DNA from: Flavobacterium sinopsychrotolerans
GTDB lineage: Bacteria > Bacteroidota > Bacteroidia > Flavobacteriales > Flavobacteriaceae
Assembly: GCF_900110375.1 (NCBI RefSeq)
Contig: NZ_FODN01000001.1
Location: 1-64,000 of the forward strand
Reading direction: 5' to 3'
DNA length: 64,000 nt
The translations under genes and the position numbers were made by a program. The notes below the pieces were generated by a model. That model searched no databases. It worked only from the letters and a program-made list of their open reading frames with translations, and was not told where the DNA came from. This document shows positions 13,631-22,925 of this stretch, piece after piece; position 1 is the first letter of the stretch; every line of letters starts with the position of its first letter.

Positions 13631-15922
13631 ATGAAGGTCTGTATTGCCGAGAAACCAAGTGTAGCCCGTGAAATCGCATCCGTTTTGGGAGCCAATACCA
13701 AGCACGATGGCTATTTTGAAGGCAATGGGTATCAGGTAACATACACTTTTGGGCATTTATGTACCTTAAAAGAACCGAGCGATTACAAACCACACTGGAA
13801 AAGTTGGGACCTCAACAACCTGCCCATGCTTCCCGACAAATTCGAAACCAAAGTGGTGGAAAATTCCGGTATTCAAAAGCAGTTCCGAATCATAAAAAGC
13901 TTGTTCGACAAAGCCGATTTGGTCATCAACTGCGGGGATGCCGGGCAAGAGGGGGAACTCATTCAGCGCTGGGTGATGAACGAAGCCAAATACAAAGGCG
14001 AGGTACAACGCTTGTGGATTTCGTCCCTAACCACCGAAGCTATCAAAGAAGGTTTTGAGAACTTGAAACCATCTGCCAACTACGATAATTTATATTACGC
14101 CGGATTTTCCAGAGCCATTGGCGACTGGTTACTGGGTATGAATGCCACCCGTTTGTACACCGTAAAGCACGGCGGTTACAAACAAGTATTGTCTATTGGA
14201 CGGGTGCAAACCCCAACATTGGCTATGGTCGTAGACCGATTCAAAGAAATTGAAAATTTCAAGCCGCAACCGTATTGGGAATTGCAAACTTTATATCGAG
14301 AAACGCTTTTCAGCTATGAAGAAGGACGCTTTTTGAAAAAAGAAGACGGAGAACTTTTGGCCAATAAAGTCAAAGAAAGTGAGTTTGAAATTGTTTCTGT
14401 AGAAAAAAAGAATGGCAATGAGTTTGCGCCTAAACTCTTTGATTTAACTGGCCTACAAGTATATTGCAATACCAAATTTGGTTTTACGGCAGACGAAACG
14501 CTTAAAATTGTGCAGACTTTATATGAACAAAAAGTAGTCACGTATCCCAGAGTAGACACCACGTTTTTGCCCAATGATATTTACCCGAAAGTACCGGGAA
14601 TCCTGAAAAACCTAACCAATTATGCTGCGTTAACACAACCACTTTTGGAAAAAAAGATAAAAAAATCACCTAAAGTATTCAACGATAAAAAAGTAACGGA
14701 TCACCACGCGATAATTCCAACGGGGATTCAAAGCAATTTGCAATACAATCAGCAGCAAGTATATGACATAATTACCAAGCGATTTATTGCCGTGTTTTAT
14801 GACGATTGTTTGGTTGCCAATACTACCGTAGTCGGGAAAGCTGCCGATGTTTTATTTAAAACCACCGGAAAAGAAATCTTGAAAAAAGGATTTCGTGTAG
14901 TGTTTGAAGACCCAAACGCCAAAGAAAAAGAAGCCGATATCTTGCCGAGTTTTGTTGTAGGTGAAAAAGGGCCACACCAACCTTCGTTTTTAGAAAAGGA
15001 AACCAAACCACCCAATCAGTTTACCGAAGCGACTTTATTGCGCGCCATGGAAACCGCTGGCAAACAAGTGGATGATGAAGATTTACGCGAATTGATGAAA
15101 GAAAACGGTATTGGTCGTCCATCCACGCGAGCCAATATTATAGAAACGCTTTTCAGACGGCAATATATCGTAAGAAACAAAAAACAGGTTTTGCCAACAC
15201 CAACGGGGATTCAACTGATTGATACGATTCAAAATGATTTGGTGAAGTCGGCTGAACTGACCGGTTCTTGGGAAAAGCAATTGAAAGATATAGAAAAAGG
15301 GACTTTTACCGCCGGTTCGTTTATTAAGAATATGAAACACATGGTTGAAACTTTGGTGTATGAAGTCCGAAGTGAAACCAGACGCGCCAATATTTCGCAT
15401 GCTGGAACTGTTCAAAAAGAAGTGGCAAAAGTCGAGAAAAAGAAAGCAGCCGGAATTTTGGCGGAAGTATGTCCGAAATGTAAAAAAGGAACACTTATCA
15501 AAGGGAAATCTTCGTTTGGCTGTTCCGATTATAAAGCGGGTTGTGCATTTTTATTGCCCTACACTTTTGCAGAGAAAAAAATATCCGAAAATCAATACTT
15601 GCGGTTGCTTCAAAAAGGATCTACCGTAAACTTGAAAGACTTTAAAACGGATGCCGGCACTGTGGAAGGTTTGCTTCGCTTTGACGAAAACTTCCAACTC
15701 AAATTAGAACCTAAGAAAACTTTGGCGAAAGCCATTCCGGATGAATTAGCCTGTCCGAAATGCCAGAAAGGAACCGTGATAAAAGGAAAAACGGCTTATG
15801 GTTGCAGTCAGTATAAATCAGGCTGTGATTTTAAAGTGACTTTTGATACGGTCAGATTGAAACTAAAAGACCAAAAACCTACGAAGGAATTGGTTTATAC
15901 TATTTTGAAAGCGAGTGTTTAA
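13631..15922 (+). CDS. topB: DNA topoisomerase III (type IA)
   Basis: The 763-residue enzyme has a Toprim domain beginning KVCIAEKPSVAREI (Glu7). The second Toprim motif is DAGQEGELI, with Gln where many family members have Arg. The catalytic tyrosine is in TYPRVDT at about residue 305. The C-terminus carries two four-cysteine zinc-ribbon modules, CPKCKKGTLIKGKSSFGC and CPKCQKGTVIKGKTAYGC, each completed by a GC residue pair. It relaxes negatively supercoiled or catenated DNA by single-strand passage. Topo III genes are common both in Bacteroidota chromosomes and in their conjugative elements. No transfer genes are visible on the right side, so the source is unclear. Confidence 0.93.
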   Translation: MKVCIAEKPSVAREIASVLGANTKHDGYFEGNGYQVTYTFGHLCTLKEPSDYKPHWKSWDLNNLPMLPDKFETKVVENSGIQKQFRIIKSLFDKADLVINCGDAGQEGELIQRWVMNEAKYKGEVQRLWISSLTTEAIKEGFENLKPSANYDNLYYAGFSRAIGDWLLGMNATRLYTVKHGGYKQVLSIGRVQTPTLAMVVDRFKEIENFKPQPYWELQTLYRETLFSYEEGRFLKKEDGELLANKVKESEFEIVSVEKKNGNEFAPKLFDLTGLQVYCNTKFGFTADETLKIVQTLYEQKVVTYPRVDTTFLPNDIYPKVPGILKNLTNYAALTQPLLEKKIKKSPKVFNDKKVTDHHAIIPTGIQSNLQYNQQQVYDIITKRFIAVFYDDCLVANTTVVGKAADVLFKTTGKEILKKGFRVVFEDPNAKEKEADILPSFVVGEKGPHQPSFLEKETKPPNQFTEATLLRAMETAGKQVDDEDLRELMKENGIGRPSTRANIIETLFRRQYIVRNKKQVLPTPTGIQLIDTIQNDLVKSAELTGSWEKQLKDIEKGTFTAGSFIKNMKHMVETLVYEVRSETRRANISHAGTVQKEVAKVEKKKAAGILAEVCPKCKKGTLIKGKSSFGCSDYKAGCAFLLPYTFAEKKISENQYLRLLQKGSTVNLKDFKTDAGTVEGLLRFDENFQLKLEPKKTLAKAIPDELACPKCQKGTVIKGKTAYGCSQYKSGCDFKVTFDTVRLKLKDQKPTKELVYTILKASV

Positions 15923-15928
15923 TTTTTT

Positions 15929-16097
15929 ACCATATAAGTCATTTAAGATCATTGAAGTTAGCTAAAAAAAGGATTAATACCCCTTTCTTGTATGATTCAC
16001 ATGGTAATTTTTTGGATTTGAACCATATAAGTCACATAAGATCATTGAAATTAGCTGCAAAACAATTGCTTATATGCCCAACTTACTTATATGGTAA
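15929..16097. repeat. 'ACCATATAAGTC' repeats, cluster 1
   Basis: ACCATATAAGTCATTTAAGA then TCATTGAAGTTAGCT at 15929 and ACCATATAAGTCACATAAGA then TCATTGAAATTAGCT at 16022 are direct copies. The inverted form (CTTATATGGT) closes the cluster at about 16095. Related palindromic copies are at 22854 and 47954. The gene-free gap 15923-16245 is otherwise AT-rich with nothing recognised. Confidence 0.75.
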
Positions 16098-16245
16098 ATT
16101 TTTGAGAACATTGTAATTGTTAGTATAAGTTGGTGTTTAAGCATATTTATTATGATTTTAGAATTACAAAACTAAAAATAAAATACACCTATTCTATTTT
16201 TTCATAATTTAGCTCAATATAAATAACCACATAAAATCTAAGCTC

Positions 16246-16725
16246 ATGTTTCAAAAAATAACTCTTATATTCCTTTTGTTAACCATTTTTTCTTGTAAAA
16301 AATCGGATGCAAATGAAAAAGAAAAAATCAAAGCTGCCAATTGGCTTTTGGGAAATTGGGAAAACAAAGCCATTGATGGTACTCTAACCGAAACTTGGAG
16401 AAAAGTAAACGACAGTACGTTTCAAGCGGAGTCGTACTTCATCAAAGAAAAAGACACGTTGCATTTTGAATCCATCGTCTTACAACAAAAAGGAGAAAAC
16501 CTTACTTATTCTGCAACTGTAAAAGGGCAAAATAATGACAAACCAGTGGCTTTCAAATTGACAACTGCAACAGAGAAGCAAATGGTTTTTGAAAATCCAA
16601 AACACGATTACCCTCAAAAAATAAGTTATACCCAAATTACTACAGATAGTTTAGTCGCTAAAATTTCAGGAATCCAACAAGGAAAACCTAGCTCCGAACA
16701 GTTTTCTATGAAAAAAATCAAATAA
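16246..16725 (+). CDS. lipoprotein, DUF6265-like
   Basis: A 159-residue protein with a lipobox, LTIFSC, at Cys17, so it should be an anchored lipoprotein. The mature part matches a beta-barrel lipid- or ligand-binding-like domain: NWLLGNWENKAIDGTLTETW at about 33-52, FQAESYFIKEKDTLHFES, and MVFENPKHDYPQKISYTQ. This set is typical of DUF6265-type proteins, whose function is not known. It has its own terminator at 16751-16782 and is monocistronic. Confidence 0.75.
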   Translation: MFQKITLIFLLLTIFSCKKSDANEKEKIKAANWLLGNWENKAIDGTLTETWRKVNDSTFQAESYFIKEKDTLHFESIVLQQKGENLTYSATVKGQNNDKPVAFKLTTATEKQMVFENPKHDYPQKISYTQITTDSLVAKISGIQQGKPSSEQFSMKKIK

Positions 16726-16750
16726 AACTTTAATATTTTATACTCAAATC

Positions 16751-16782
16751 AAAACCTTGCCCTTGAAAAGCAAGGTTTTTTT
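16751..16782 (+). terminator. intrinsic terminator
   Basis: AAAACCTTGC (16751-16760) and GCAAGGTTTTTTT (16770-16782) enclose a 9-base loop. It follows the DUF6265-like lipoprotein gene. Confidence 0.85.
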
Positions 16783-16817
16783 ATGTACAAAATATTGTAA
16801 ATCATCGAATTAAAAAA

Positions 16818-16898
16818 TTATTCTTAATTAGTCTAAATAATACTTGTTAAATAAAAATTAAAATTTACTTTTGCTTTATTCTTATTCATTCTAAATAA
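16818..16898 (+). promoter_or_regulatory. promoter with two Fur-like boxes, TonB receptor 1
   Basis: Two 23-bp boxes with arms TTATTCTTA and TCTAAATAA separated by 5 bases lie at 16818-16840 and 16876-16898. Between them are TTG (16844-16846) and TACTTTTG (16866-16873), spaced 19 bases, an exact Bacteroidota promoter. The downstream box begins three bases after the -7 element, so bound repressor would cover the start site. The identical layout before the genes at 26753 and, in part, 20770 supports a shared regulator, presumably Fur. That assignment is inference. Confidence 0.7.
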
Positions 16899-16923
16899 AT
16901 TTAAAATAATTTAATTTTTAATC

Positions 16924-19296
16924 ATGAAATATTTGAAACAACGAATACCTCAATTTATTCTTCTTACATGTTTATTGCTCGTTTCTATAACCACTGCTTT
17001 TGCCCAAAACTCCGGTAGCATAAAAGGTTCCATTTTGACAAGCGATAACCAACCTGCCGAAGGCGTTTCGGTTTCTATAAAAGGAGCGAACAAAAACACT
17101 ATTGCGGATAACAATGGAAATTTTACACTAAAAAACATGCCCGAAGGGGTTAATATCCTAAAAGTTACTTTAGTTGGGTATAATGACCTCGTGCAAGAAG
17201 TGAAAGTTACCACTGGAGAAGTTACTGTTGTAGCATTACAACTTACTTTATCGAATAATGAACTCAACCAAGTGGTGGTTTTAAGTAACAAAAGTGCTTT
17301 CAAAACGAATCGTGTTTCATCTACTTTACGATTACAATCACCAATTATTGAAATTCCTCAAAATATTCAGGTCATAACGGGAAAACTTATCCAAGACCAA
17401 CAAATTTTTAACATGCTAGAAGGAGTAACTCGTAATGTGAGCGGCGCGACAAGAGTGGAACATTGGGATAATTATGCCAATATTACTATGAGAGGCAGTC
17501 AAGTGGCCGCTTTTAGAAACGGAATGAATGTAAGTTCAACTTGGGGACCACTTACGGAGGATATGAGTATGGTAGAACGTATCGAATTTGTAAAAGGTCC
17601 GGCAGGATTCATGCTCGCAAATGGTAACCCAAGCGGTTTTTATAATGTAGTTACCAAAAAACCAAGCGGACGTACTAAAGGAGAAGCGAGCCTAACGCTG
17701 GGCAGTTTTGATATGTATAGAGGAACATTAGATTTTGACGGAAAGTTGAGCAAAAACGGAAAATTATTGTATCGTATTAATGTAATGGGCGAAAAGAAAC
17801 AAAGTTACCGTGATTTTGACTTCAATGACCGCTATACTTTTGCACCTGTTTTAAAGTATTTAGTAACTGATAAAACCGCTATCACATTGGAATACACGCA
17901 ACAATTTTCTAAAGTAAATGCTATTGGGAGTAACTATGCCTATTCTAAAAGAGGATACGCTGATTTGCCTAGAAACTTTACTACTTCAGAATCAAATTTA
18001 GATCCTACAAAAATGACAGAAAGAAATATTCTTGCCATTTTAGATCATAAAATAAGTGATAATTGGAAATTAACAGCTCAAACATCTTATCTTAATTACC
18101 AACAAGAAGGAATGTCTTTATGGCCAAGTGGCTTTGACCCTACTAATGATGCGATTCTGAAACGTGCTGGTGGCAATTGGGACATTTTAGGAAAAATATA
18201 TGTTGGACAAGCTTTTGTAAATGGTGAAGCTAAAACAGGATCCGTAACTCACAAAATATTATCCGGATTGGATTTAAGTGATAAAACATTTTTTCATGAC
18301 TGGTCACAATCCTTTACAATGCCCGATTTAGACATATACAATCCGGTACACGGAACGCTAGCTGCTTCTCCTACTTTTGACAGAAGCAAAAGTCTGGAAG
18401 ATAGAGGAGTTAAATACCAAAACAGTTACAAAGCACTATATATTCAGGACGAAATGGGCTTCTTTGATAACAAACTGAGAGTAACATTAGCAGGAAGATA
18501 TACCCAGCTTAAAACCTATGACTATTACTCGGGAGGTACAAAAAACAACAAATTTACACCAAGAGTAGGATTGAGTTATTCTATTGATAAAAACACGGCT
18601 GCTTATTTTGTAAATGACCAATCTTTCAATGAGAACTACGGTACGGACTGGCAAGGCAAATCTTTTAATCCCCAAACTGGCGGAAACATAGAATTAGGTT
18701 TGAAAAGAGACTGGTTGAACGGAAAATGGAATTCAGTTGTTTCTGTTTATCAAATCACCAAAAACAATGTACTAACATTAGATCCCGAACATTCTAATTC
18801 TACATATCAATTCAGTAGAGAAAGCGGGCAACAAAAAACAAAAGGATTTGAGGTTGACCTTAGAGGAGAAATTTTCAAAAACCTTGATCTTATTGTAAAC
18901 TATGCATTTACAGAAGGAAAAACAACCAAAGATACAGATGAATCTCTTGTGGGAACTCAAGTTGCAGGTACAACCAAACACATTCAAAATGCTTGGTTGA
19001 ATTATAAAGTAGACAGAGGAACGCTAAACGGAGTTGGGTTTTCATTAGGATACCAATATCAAGTAAAGAGAGCACCTTGGTTTATTTCACCTGATAATAT
19101 AGGAATGTTACCCGATTATTTCCGATTGGATGGAGGTGTTTCTTACCAAAAAAACAAAGTATCAGTTAATCTTGTTGTCAATAATATCTTGAATAAATAC
19201 TTGTATTCTGGAGGATATTATAGCTATAGCGATATGTATTACTGGCAAACAGAAGCCGGAACCAACATGCGCTTATCTGTTGGATATAAATTTTAG
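16924..19296 (+). CDS. TonB-dependent siderophore receptor 1
   Basis: The 790-residue outer-membrane receptor has a signal peptide (1-27), a CarboxypepD_reg-like domain at about 31-112 (GSIKGSILTSDNQPAEGVSV, NNGNFTLKNMPEG), and a TonB-box-like NQVVV near 118. The plug follows at about 125-245 (IEIPQNIQVITG, ERIEFVKGPAGFMLANGNPS, GFYNVVTKKPSG). A 22-strand barrel ends with aromatic LSVGYKF. SPAGFMLANGNPSGFYN-like plug text is typical of ferric-siderophore receptors. It is followed by a PepSY gene 59 bases away. The Fur-like promoter fits iron-repressed uptake. Confidence 0.9.
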   Translation: MKYLKQRIPQFILLTCLLLVSITTAFAQNSGSIKGSILTSDNQPAEGVSVSIKGANKNTIADNNGNFTLKNMPEGVNILKVTLVGYNDLVQEVKVTTGEVTVVALQLTLSNNELNQVVVLSNKSAFKTNRVSSTLRLQSPIIEIPQNIQVITGKLIQDQQIFNMLEGVTRNVSGATRVEHWDNYANITMRGSQVAAFRNGMNVSSTWGPLTEDMSMVERIEFVKGPAGFMLANGNPSGFYNVVTKKPSGRTKGEASLTLGSFDMYRGTLDFDGKLSKNGKLLYRINVMGEKKQSYRDFDFNDRYTFAPVLKYLVTDKTAITLEYTQQFSKVNAIGSNYAYSKRGYADLPRNFTTSESNLDPTKMTERNILAILDHKISDNWKLTAQTSYLNYQQEGMSLWPSGFDPTNDAILKRAGGNWDILGKIYVGQAFVNGEAKTGSVTHKILSGLDLSDKTFFHDWSQSFTMPDLDIYNPVHGTLAASPTFDRSKSLEDRGVKYQNSYKALYIQDEMGFFDNKLRVTLAGRYTQLKTYDYYSGGTKNNKFTPRVGLSYSIDKNTAAYFVNDQSFNENYGTDWQGKSFNPQTGGNIELGLKRDWLNGKWNSVVSVYQITKNNVLTLDPEHSNSTYQFSRESGQQKTKGFEVDLRGEIFKNLDLIVNYAFTEGKTTKDTDESLVGTQVAGTTKHIQNAWLNYKVDRGTLNGVGFSLGYQYQVKRAPWFISPDNIGMLPDYFRLDGGVSYQKNKVSVNLVVNNILNKYLYSGGYYSYSDMYYWQTEAGTNMRLSVGYKF

Positions 19297-19317
19297 AGTT
19301 AGTTAGTTTTGTTTCAC

Positions 19318-19355
19318 TAAACTCCTCATTTCGTTGGGGAGTTTAATCCTTTTTT
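19318..19355 (+). terminator. hairpin between receptor and PepSY gene (partial terminator)
   Basis: AAACTCC (19319-19325) and GGAGTTT (19338-19344) form a stem with a 12-base loop. A six-base U-run (19350-19355) ends directly at the ATG of the PepSY gene. It could reduce read-through or mask the PepSY start. Confidence 0.55.
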
Positions 19356-20504
19356 ATGAAAAATAATAATTTCAAAAAACTGATAGGAAAAATACACCTA
19401 TGGTTGGGTTTATCATCGGGCATTATAGTTTTTATAATCGCCATTACGGGTTGTCTGTATGCTTTTCAAGAAGAAATACAAAACATCACTGAAGAATATC
19501 GTTTTGTAAAAGAACAGAATATGAACTTTTTGCCTCCATCAAAATTAGTTGGAATTGCTAAAAAAGAACTTCCAAATAAACTGCTTCACGCGATAAAATA
19601 CAACGAAAAAAATAATGCTGTAGAAGCTGAATTTTATCAATATGAACCCTCCTATTATTATACCGTTTTTATAAATCCATATACAGGAAAAGTTTTAAAA
19701 ACAGTAAACCACGAGGAAGGATTCTTTGCTTTTATACTCGACGGACATTTCAACTTATGGCTGTCTCATGAAATTGGTCAAGTCGTAGTTTCCGTGGCTA
19801 CTTTAATTTTTCTGGTATTGTTAGTGTCCGGATTAATTCTTTGGTATCCAAAAAATAAAAATGCAGCAAAACAACGCTTTTCGTTCAAATGGAAAAAAGG
19901 CACAAAATGGAAAAGAAAAAATTACGATTTACATAACATTACTGGTTTTTATATGCTTATAATCGGAATCATTTTCGCCATTACTGGATTAGTATGGGGA
20001 TTTGAATGGTTTGCGTATTCGTATTATAAAGTTTCCGGTGGCGAAAAATCGCTAATCTATGAAGAGCCTCTTTCGAAAAAAAACCAAAAAACTGCAACTA
20101 CAATCGTAAAACCATTAGATGCTATTTGGTTTCAAATGCAAAAAGAATATCCATTGGCAGAATCCATTGAAATTCACCCGCCAGAAACAAATCTATCACC
20201 GATAGCCGCCAATGCTAATATGGATGAAGGAACGTATTGGAAAATTGATTATCGCTATTTTGATCAATACAGTTTAAAAGAAATAACTGTTTCCCATCTT
20301 TGGGGCAGAAAAACAGCGGATAAAGTTGCCGATAACCTCATGAAAATGAATTATGACATTCACACTGGAGCCATATTAGGTTTGCCTGGAAAAATATTCG
20401 CCTTTCTGTGCAGTTTACTCATTGCAAGTCTGCCAATATCCGGATGCTACATTTGGTGGGGACGAAACAGAAAAAAGAAAAATACAGCAGCTGTTTTGAA
20501 TTAA
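19356..20504 (+). CDS. PepSY-domain inner-membrane protein
   Basis: The 382-residue PepSY-TM protein has spans at about residues 13-33, 138-162, 195-217 and 345-365. The first includes HLWLGLSSGIIVFIIAITGC. The motif DGHFNLWLSHEIGQ and GLILWYPKNKN are standard for the PiuB/PepSY_TM family, as is YDLHNITGFYML. In this family conserved histidines are thought to bind heme in transmembrane electron transfer, often for siderophore iron reduction. It lies just after the TonB receptor, which fits reduction of imported ferric siderophore. Confidence 0.85.
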   Translation: MKNNNFKKLIGKIHLWLGLSSGIIVFIIAITGCLYAFQEEIQNITEEYRFVKEQNMNFLPPSKLVGIAKKELPNKLLHAIKYNEKNNAVEAEFYQYEPSYYYTVFINPYTGKVLKTVNHEEGFFAFILDGHFNLWLSHEIGQVVVSVATLIFLVLLVSGLILWYPKNKNAAKQRFSFKWKKGTKWKRKNYDLHNITGFYMLIIGIIFAITGLVWGFEWFAYSYYKVSGGEKSLIYEEPLSKKNQKTATTIVKPLDAIWFQMQKEYPLAESIEIHPPETNLSPIAANANMDEGTYWKIDYRYFDQYSLKEITVSHLWGRKTADKVADNLMKMNYDIHTGAILGLPGKIFAFLCSLLIASLPISGCYIWWGRNRKKKNTAAVLN

Positions 20505-20637
20505 ATCCAATTAAATAATTTCAAGTTTCTGCTTTAAACCTTTCCATCAATTTGGCATCTAAAATAGTGGGAACTAAAAGATACCTTTTCAAATCATCGA
20601 AAGAAAGGCAGACAAACATTATAATACATTAAATATT

Positions 20638-20716
20638 TCCATATAATTGAGTCTATTATAATTGGAATTATACTATTTATTTTTACATTTGCGTTATTTT
20701 TATTTATTCTAAATAA
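20638..20716 (+). promoter_or_regulatory. promoter with Fur-like box, ankyrin-ApbE operon
   Basis: TTG (20662-20664), 19 bases, then TACATTTG (20684-20691), and a 23-bp box with arms TTATTTTTA and TCTAAATAA at 20694-20716, as at the two receptor promoters. An upstream degenerate match (AATTGAGTCTATTATA, about 20645-20660) occupies the position of the upstream box there. Confidence 0.65.
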
Positions 20717-20769
20717 CCAGATTAAACAAACACACATCTTCTATTAATAAGAACCTTGATAAAAAATTT

Positions 20770-22266
20770 ATGAAAAAGAATCTTTTTATTTCTTTTGCCT
20801 TAGTCGCTACTTTATTTGTTAGTGCGCAGCAAAAAAACACACTTTTGGAGCAATCTTTTTGGAAAACAACACCAGATGTAAATGCAGTTAAAGCAGAAAT
20901 AGCAAAAGGTAACAGCCCATCAGCATCAACTCCAAATGCTTTTGATGTAACCGTTATGGCAATTAATAATGATACGCCTGCAGCAACCATACAATTCTTA
21001 CTGGAACAACCCGGGAATGAAGTCAGCAAATTGACACACGACAATCGTATTTATTTGCACTGGGCCGCCAATAAAGGAAATGTAGCAATTGTAGAATACC
21101 TTATTAGCAAAGGGGCTGATCTTAATCTAGAAGACAGCAAAGGAGAAACTCCACTAACCTTTGCAGCTGTTGGAGGTCAAAGCAATACCGCATTGTATGA
21201 TGCCTTTTTTAAAGCTGGAACTGATCCTAAGAAAAAATACAAAGACGGTGTCAACCTGTTATTAATGGCGATCGCATCCGACAAAAACCTCGCACTTACT
21301 ACCTATTTTACCACCAAAGGAATGTCAATTAAGGATACTGATAGTGACGGCAACACAGCTTTTAATTATGCTGCAAAATCAGGCAACCTACCATTATTAA
21401 AATCCCTTTTAGAAAAAGGAGTAAAAGCTACTGACAATGCATTGCTGTTTGCAGCACAAGGTTCCCGTAGAGATGTGACTCCTCTTGAAACCTACAAATA
21501 CTTAGTTGAAGATTTAAAAATCAAACCAACTGCTACAAGCAAATCAGGTGAAACGGTGCTTCATTTATTGGCAAGCAAAGCCAACCAATCCGAAATCATT
21601 ACTTACTTTTTGTCCAAAGGTGTAGATGCTAACAAAGCCAATAACGAGGGAAATACGGCATTAATGGCAGCAGCTTCGGCTAGAGATATTGCCGCATTAG
21701 AACTGTTATTGCCAATAGTAAAAAACAATAATGTTCAAAATTTAAAAGGAGAATCGGCATTGACAATGGCTGTAAAAGCAGGAACTCCTGAGGCTATAAC
21801 AGTACTTTTAAACAAAGGAGCTGATGTAAAAGTATTGGACAAAGACGGAAACAATTTAGGATATTACCTGATTCAATCCTACAGACCATCAGGTCGCGGA
21901 CCAGAGGCAACAAGCCAAGATCCTTTTGAAACCAAAATAAAATTACTTCAGGATAAAGGTTTAAACTTGGCCATTCCTCAAAAAGACGGGAATACATTGT
22001 ATCATTTTGCTATAATTAAAAATGATTTGGCTTTATTGAAAAAAATCGCCGCTTTAAACATCGATATCAATGCCAAAAACAAAGATGGCTTAACCGCTTT
22101 GCACAAAGCAGCTATGATTTCTAAAGACGATGCTATCTTGAAATACCTTATTTCTATGGGCGCTAAAAAAGAAATTACCACTGATTTTGACGAAAGTGCG
22201 TATGCTTTGGCCAAAGAAAACGAATCGTTAACAACTAACAAAATAGTGCTAGAATTTTTAAAATAA
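20770..22266 (+). CDS. exported ankyrin-repeat protein
   Basis: The 498-residue protein has a signal peptide (1-19, ending VSAQ) and a chain of ankyrin repeats: RIYLHWAANKGNVAIVEYLI then SKGADLNLEDS, GETPLTFAAVGGQ, GNTAFNYAAKSGNLPLLKSL, GETVLHLLASKANQ, GNTALMAAASARD, GESALTMAVKAGTPEAITVL, and others up to about residue 480. It should be a periplasmic or surface protein-binding scaffold. It heads a likely operon with DUF2271, PepSY fusion and ApbE genes, behind a promoter shared in form with the iron receptors, which suggests a role in that redox system. Confidence 0.85.
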   Translation: MKKNLFISFALVATLFVSAQQKNTLLEQSFWKTTPDVNAVKAEIAKGNSPSASTPNAFDVTVMAINNDTPAATIQFLLEQPGNEVSKLTHDNRIYLHWAANKGNVAIVEYLISKGADLNLEDSKGETPLTFAAVGGQSNTALYDAFFKAGTDPKKKYKDGVNLLLMAIASDKNLALTTYFTTKGMSIKDTDSDGNTAFNYAAKSGNLPLLKSLLEKGVKATDNALLFAAQGSRRDVTPLETYKYLVEDLKIKPTATSKSGETVLHLLASKANQSEIITYFLSKGVDANKANNEGNTALMAAASARDIAALELLLPIVKNNNVQNLKGESALTMAVKAGTPEAITVLLNKGADVKVLDKDGNNLGYYLIQSYRPSGRGPEATSQDPFETKIKLLQDKGLNLAIPQKDGNTLYHFAIIKNDLALLKKIAALNIDINAKNKDGLTALHKAAMISKDDAILKYLISMGAKKEITTDFDESAYALAKENESLTTNKIVLEFLK

Positions 22267-22352
22267 TAGTATGAAATCACCGTAATACTAAATCACAAAC
22301 AATAATAAACAATGGCGCTACCATATTCCTTAAAAAACAAATATTATCTCAT

Positions 22353-22835
22353 ATGAAATCAATTCTAAAAATTAGTTTATCTATAGCGTTTCTATTCCTT
22401 TTGTCCTTTCAAGCAACAGCACAAACCAGTAAATACAAATGCATGCTCCAAATGTCAAACTACATGGGAGAAGGCGCTTATATTGTAGTTTCACTTGTAA
22501 ATGCTAAAGGCGAATATGTGAAAACACTATATGTAATGGGTGACGACAAAAAATGGTACAAAACCCTCAAAGAATGGCATAAATTCTATTCTAAAAAACC
22601 AGAAAATATCAGTGCCAAAACGGGAGCTTCCGTAACCGGTGGAGACCGAAGCATTACCACAATAGAAATTGAAGATGCTAAAATCAACAAAGGATTTAAA
22701 TTGCGTTTTGAAACATCAGTAGAAGATCATAAATATTACACCAGTGATTTAGAAATTCCACTGACAACCGAAGGAATTGCTGCAAAAACTGAAGGTAAAA
22801 ACTATATTCGCTACGTAAGATTGAACAAAATCTAA
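22353..22835 (+). CDS. DUF2271 periplasmic protein, possible flavinylation substrate
   Basis: The 160-residue protein has a signal peptide (1-23, ATAQ). DUF2271 features include YIVVSLVNAKGEYVKTLYVM and WYKTLKEWHKFYSKK. Residues 90-95 read TGASVT, resembling the (S/T)GA(T/S) sequence at which ApbE attaches FMN in NqrC/RnfG-type proteins. DUF2271 genes are known to occur beside PepSY and ApbE genes. Here it lies directly before the PepSY-flavodoxin-reductase fusion, with ApbE next. A periplasmic flavin carrier is plausible, but the modification is not shown. Confidence 0.8.
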   Translation: MKSILKISLSIAFLFLLSFQATAQTSKYKCMLQMSNYMGEGAYIVVSLVNAKGEYVKTLYVMGDDKKWYKTLKEWHKFYSKKPENISAKTGASVTGGDRSITTIEIEDAKINKGFKLRFETSVEDHKYYTSDLEIPLTTEGIAAKTEGKNYIRYVRLNKI

Positions 22836-22853
22836 AAAAACAGCTTTTACATT

Positions 22854-22912
22854 AAACCATATAAGTCATATAAGCTTTTACAAAACGTAAAACTTATATG
22901 ACTTATATGTTA
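22854..22912. repeat. 'ACCATATAAGTC' palindromic repeat, cluster 2
   Basis: AACCATATAAGTCATATAAG and its inverse, CTTATATGACTTATATGTT, are separated by a short AT-rich loop. It lies between the DUF2271 and PepSY-fusion genes of the same presumed operon. A hairpin here could affect mRNA processing. Confidence 0.8.
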
Positions 22913-22925
22913 AAATTTATTATCA

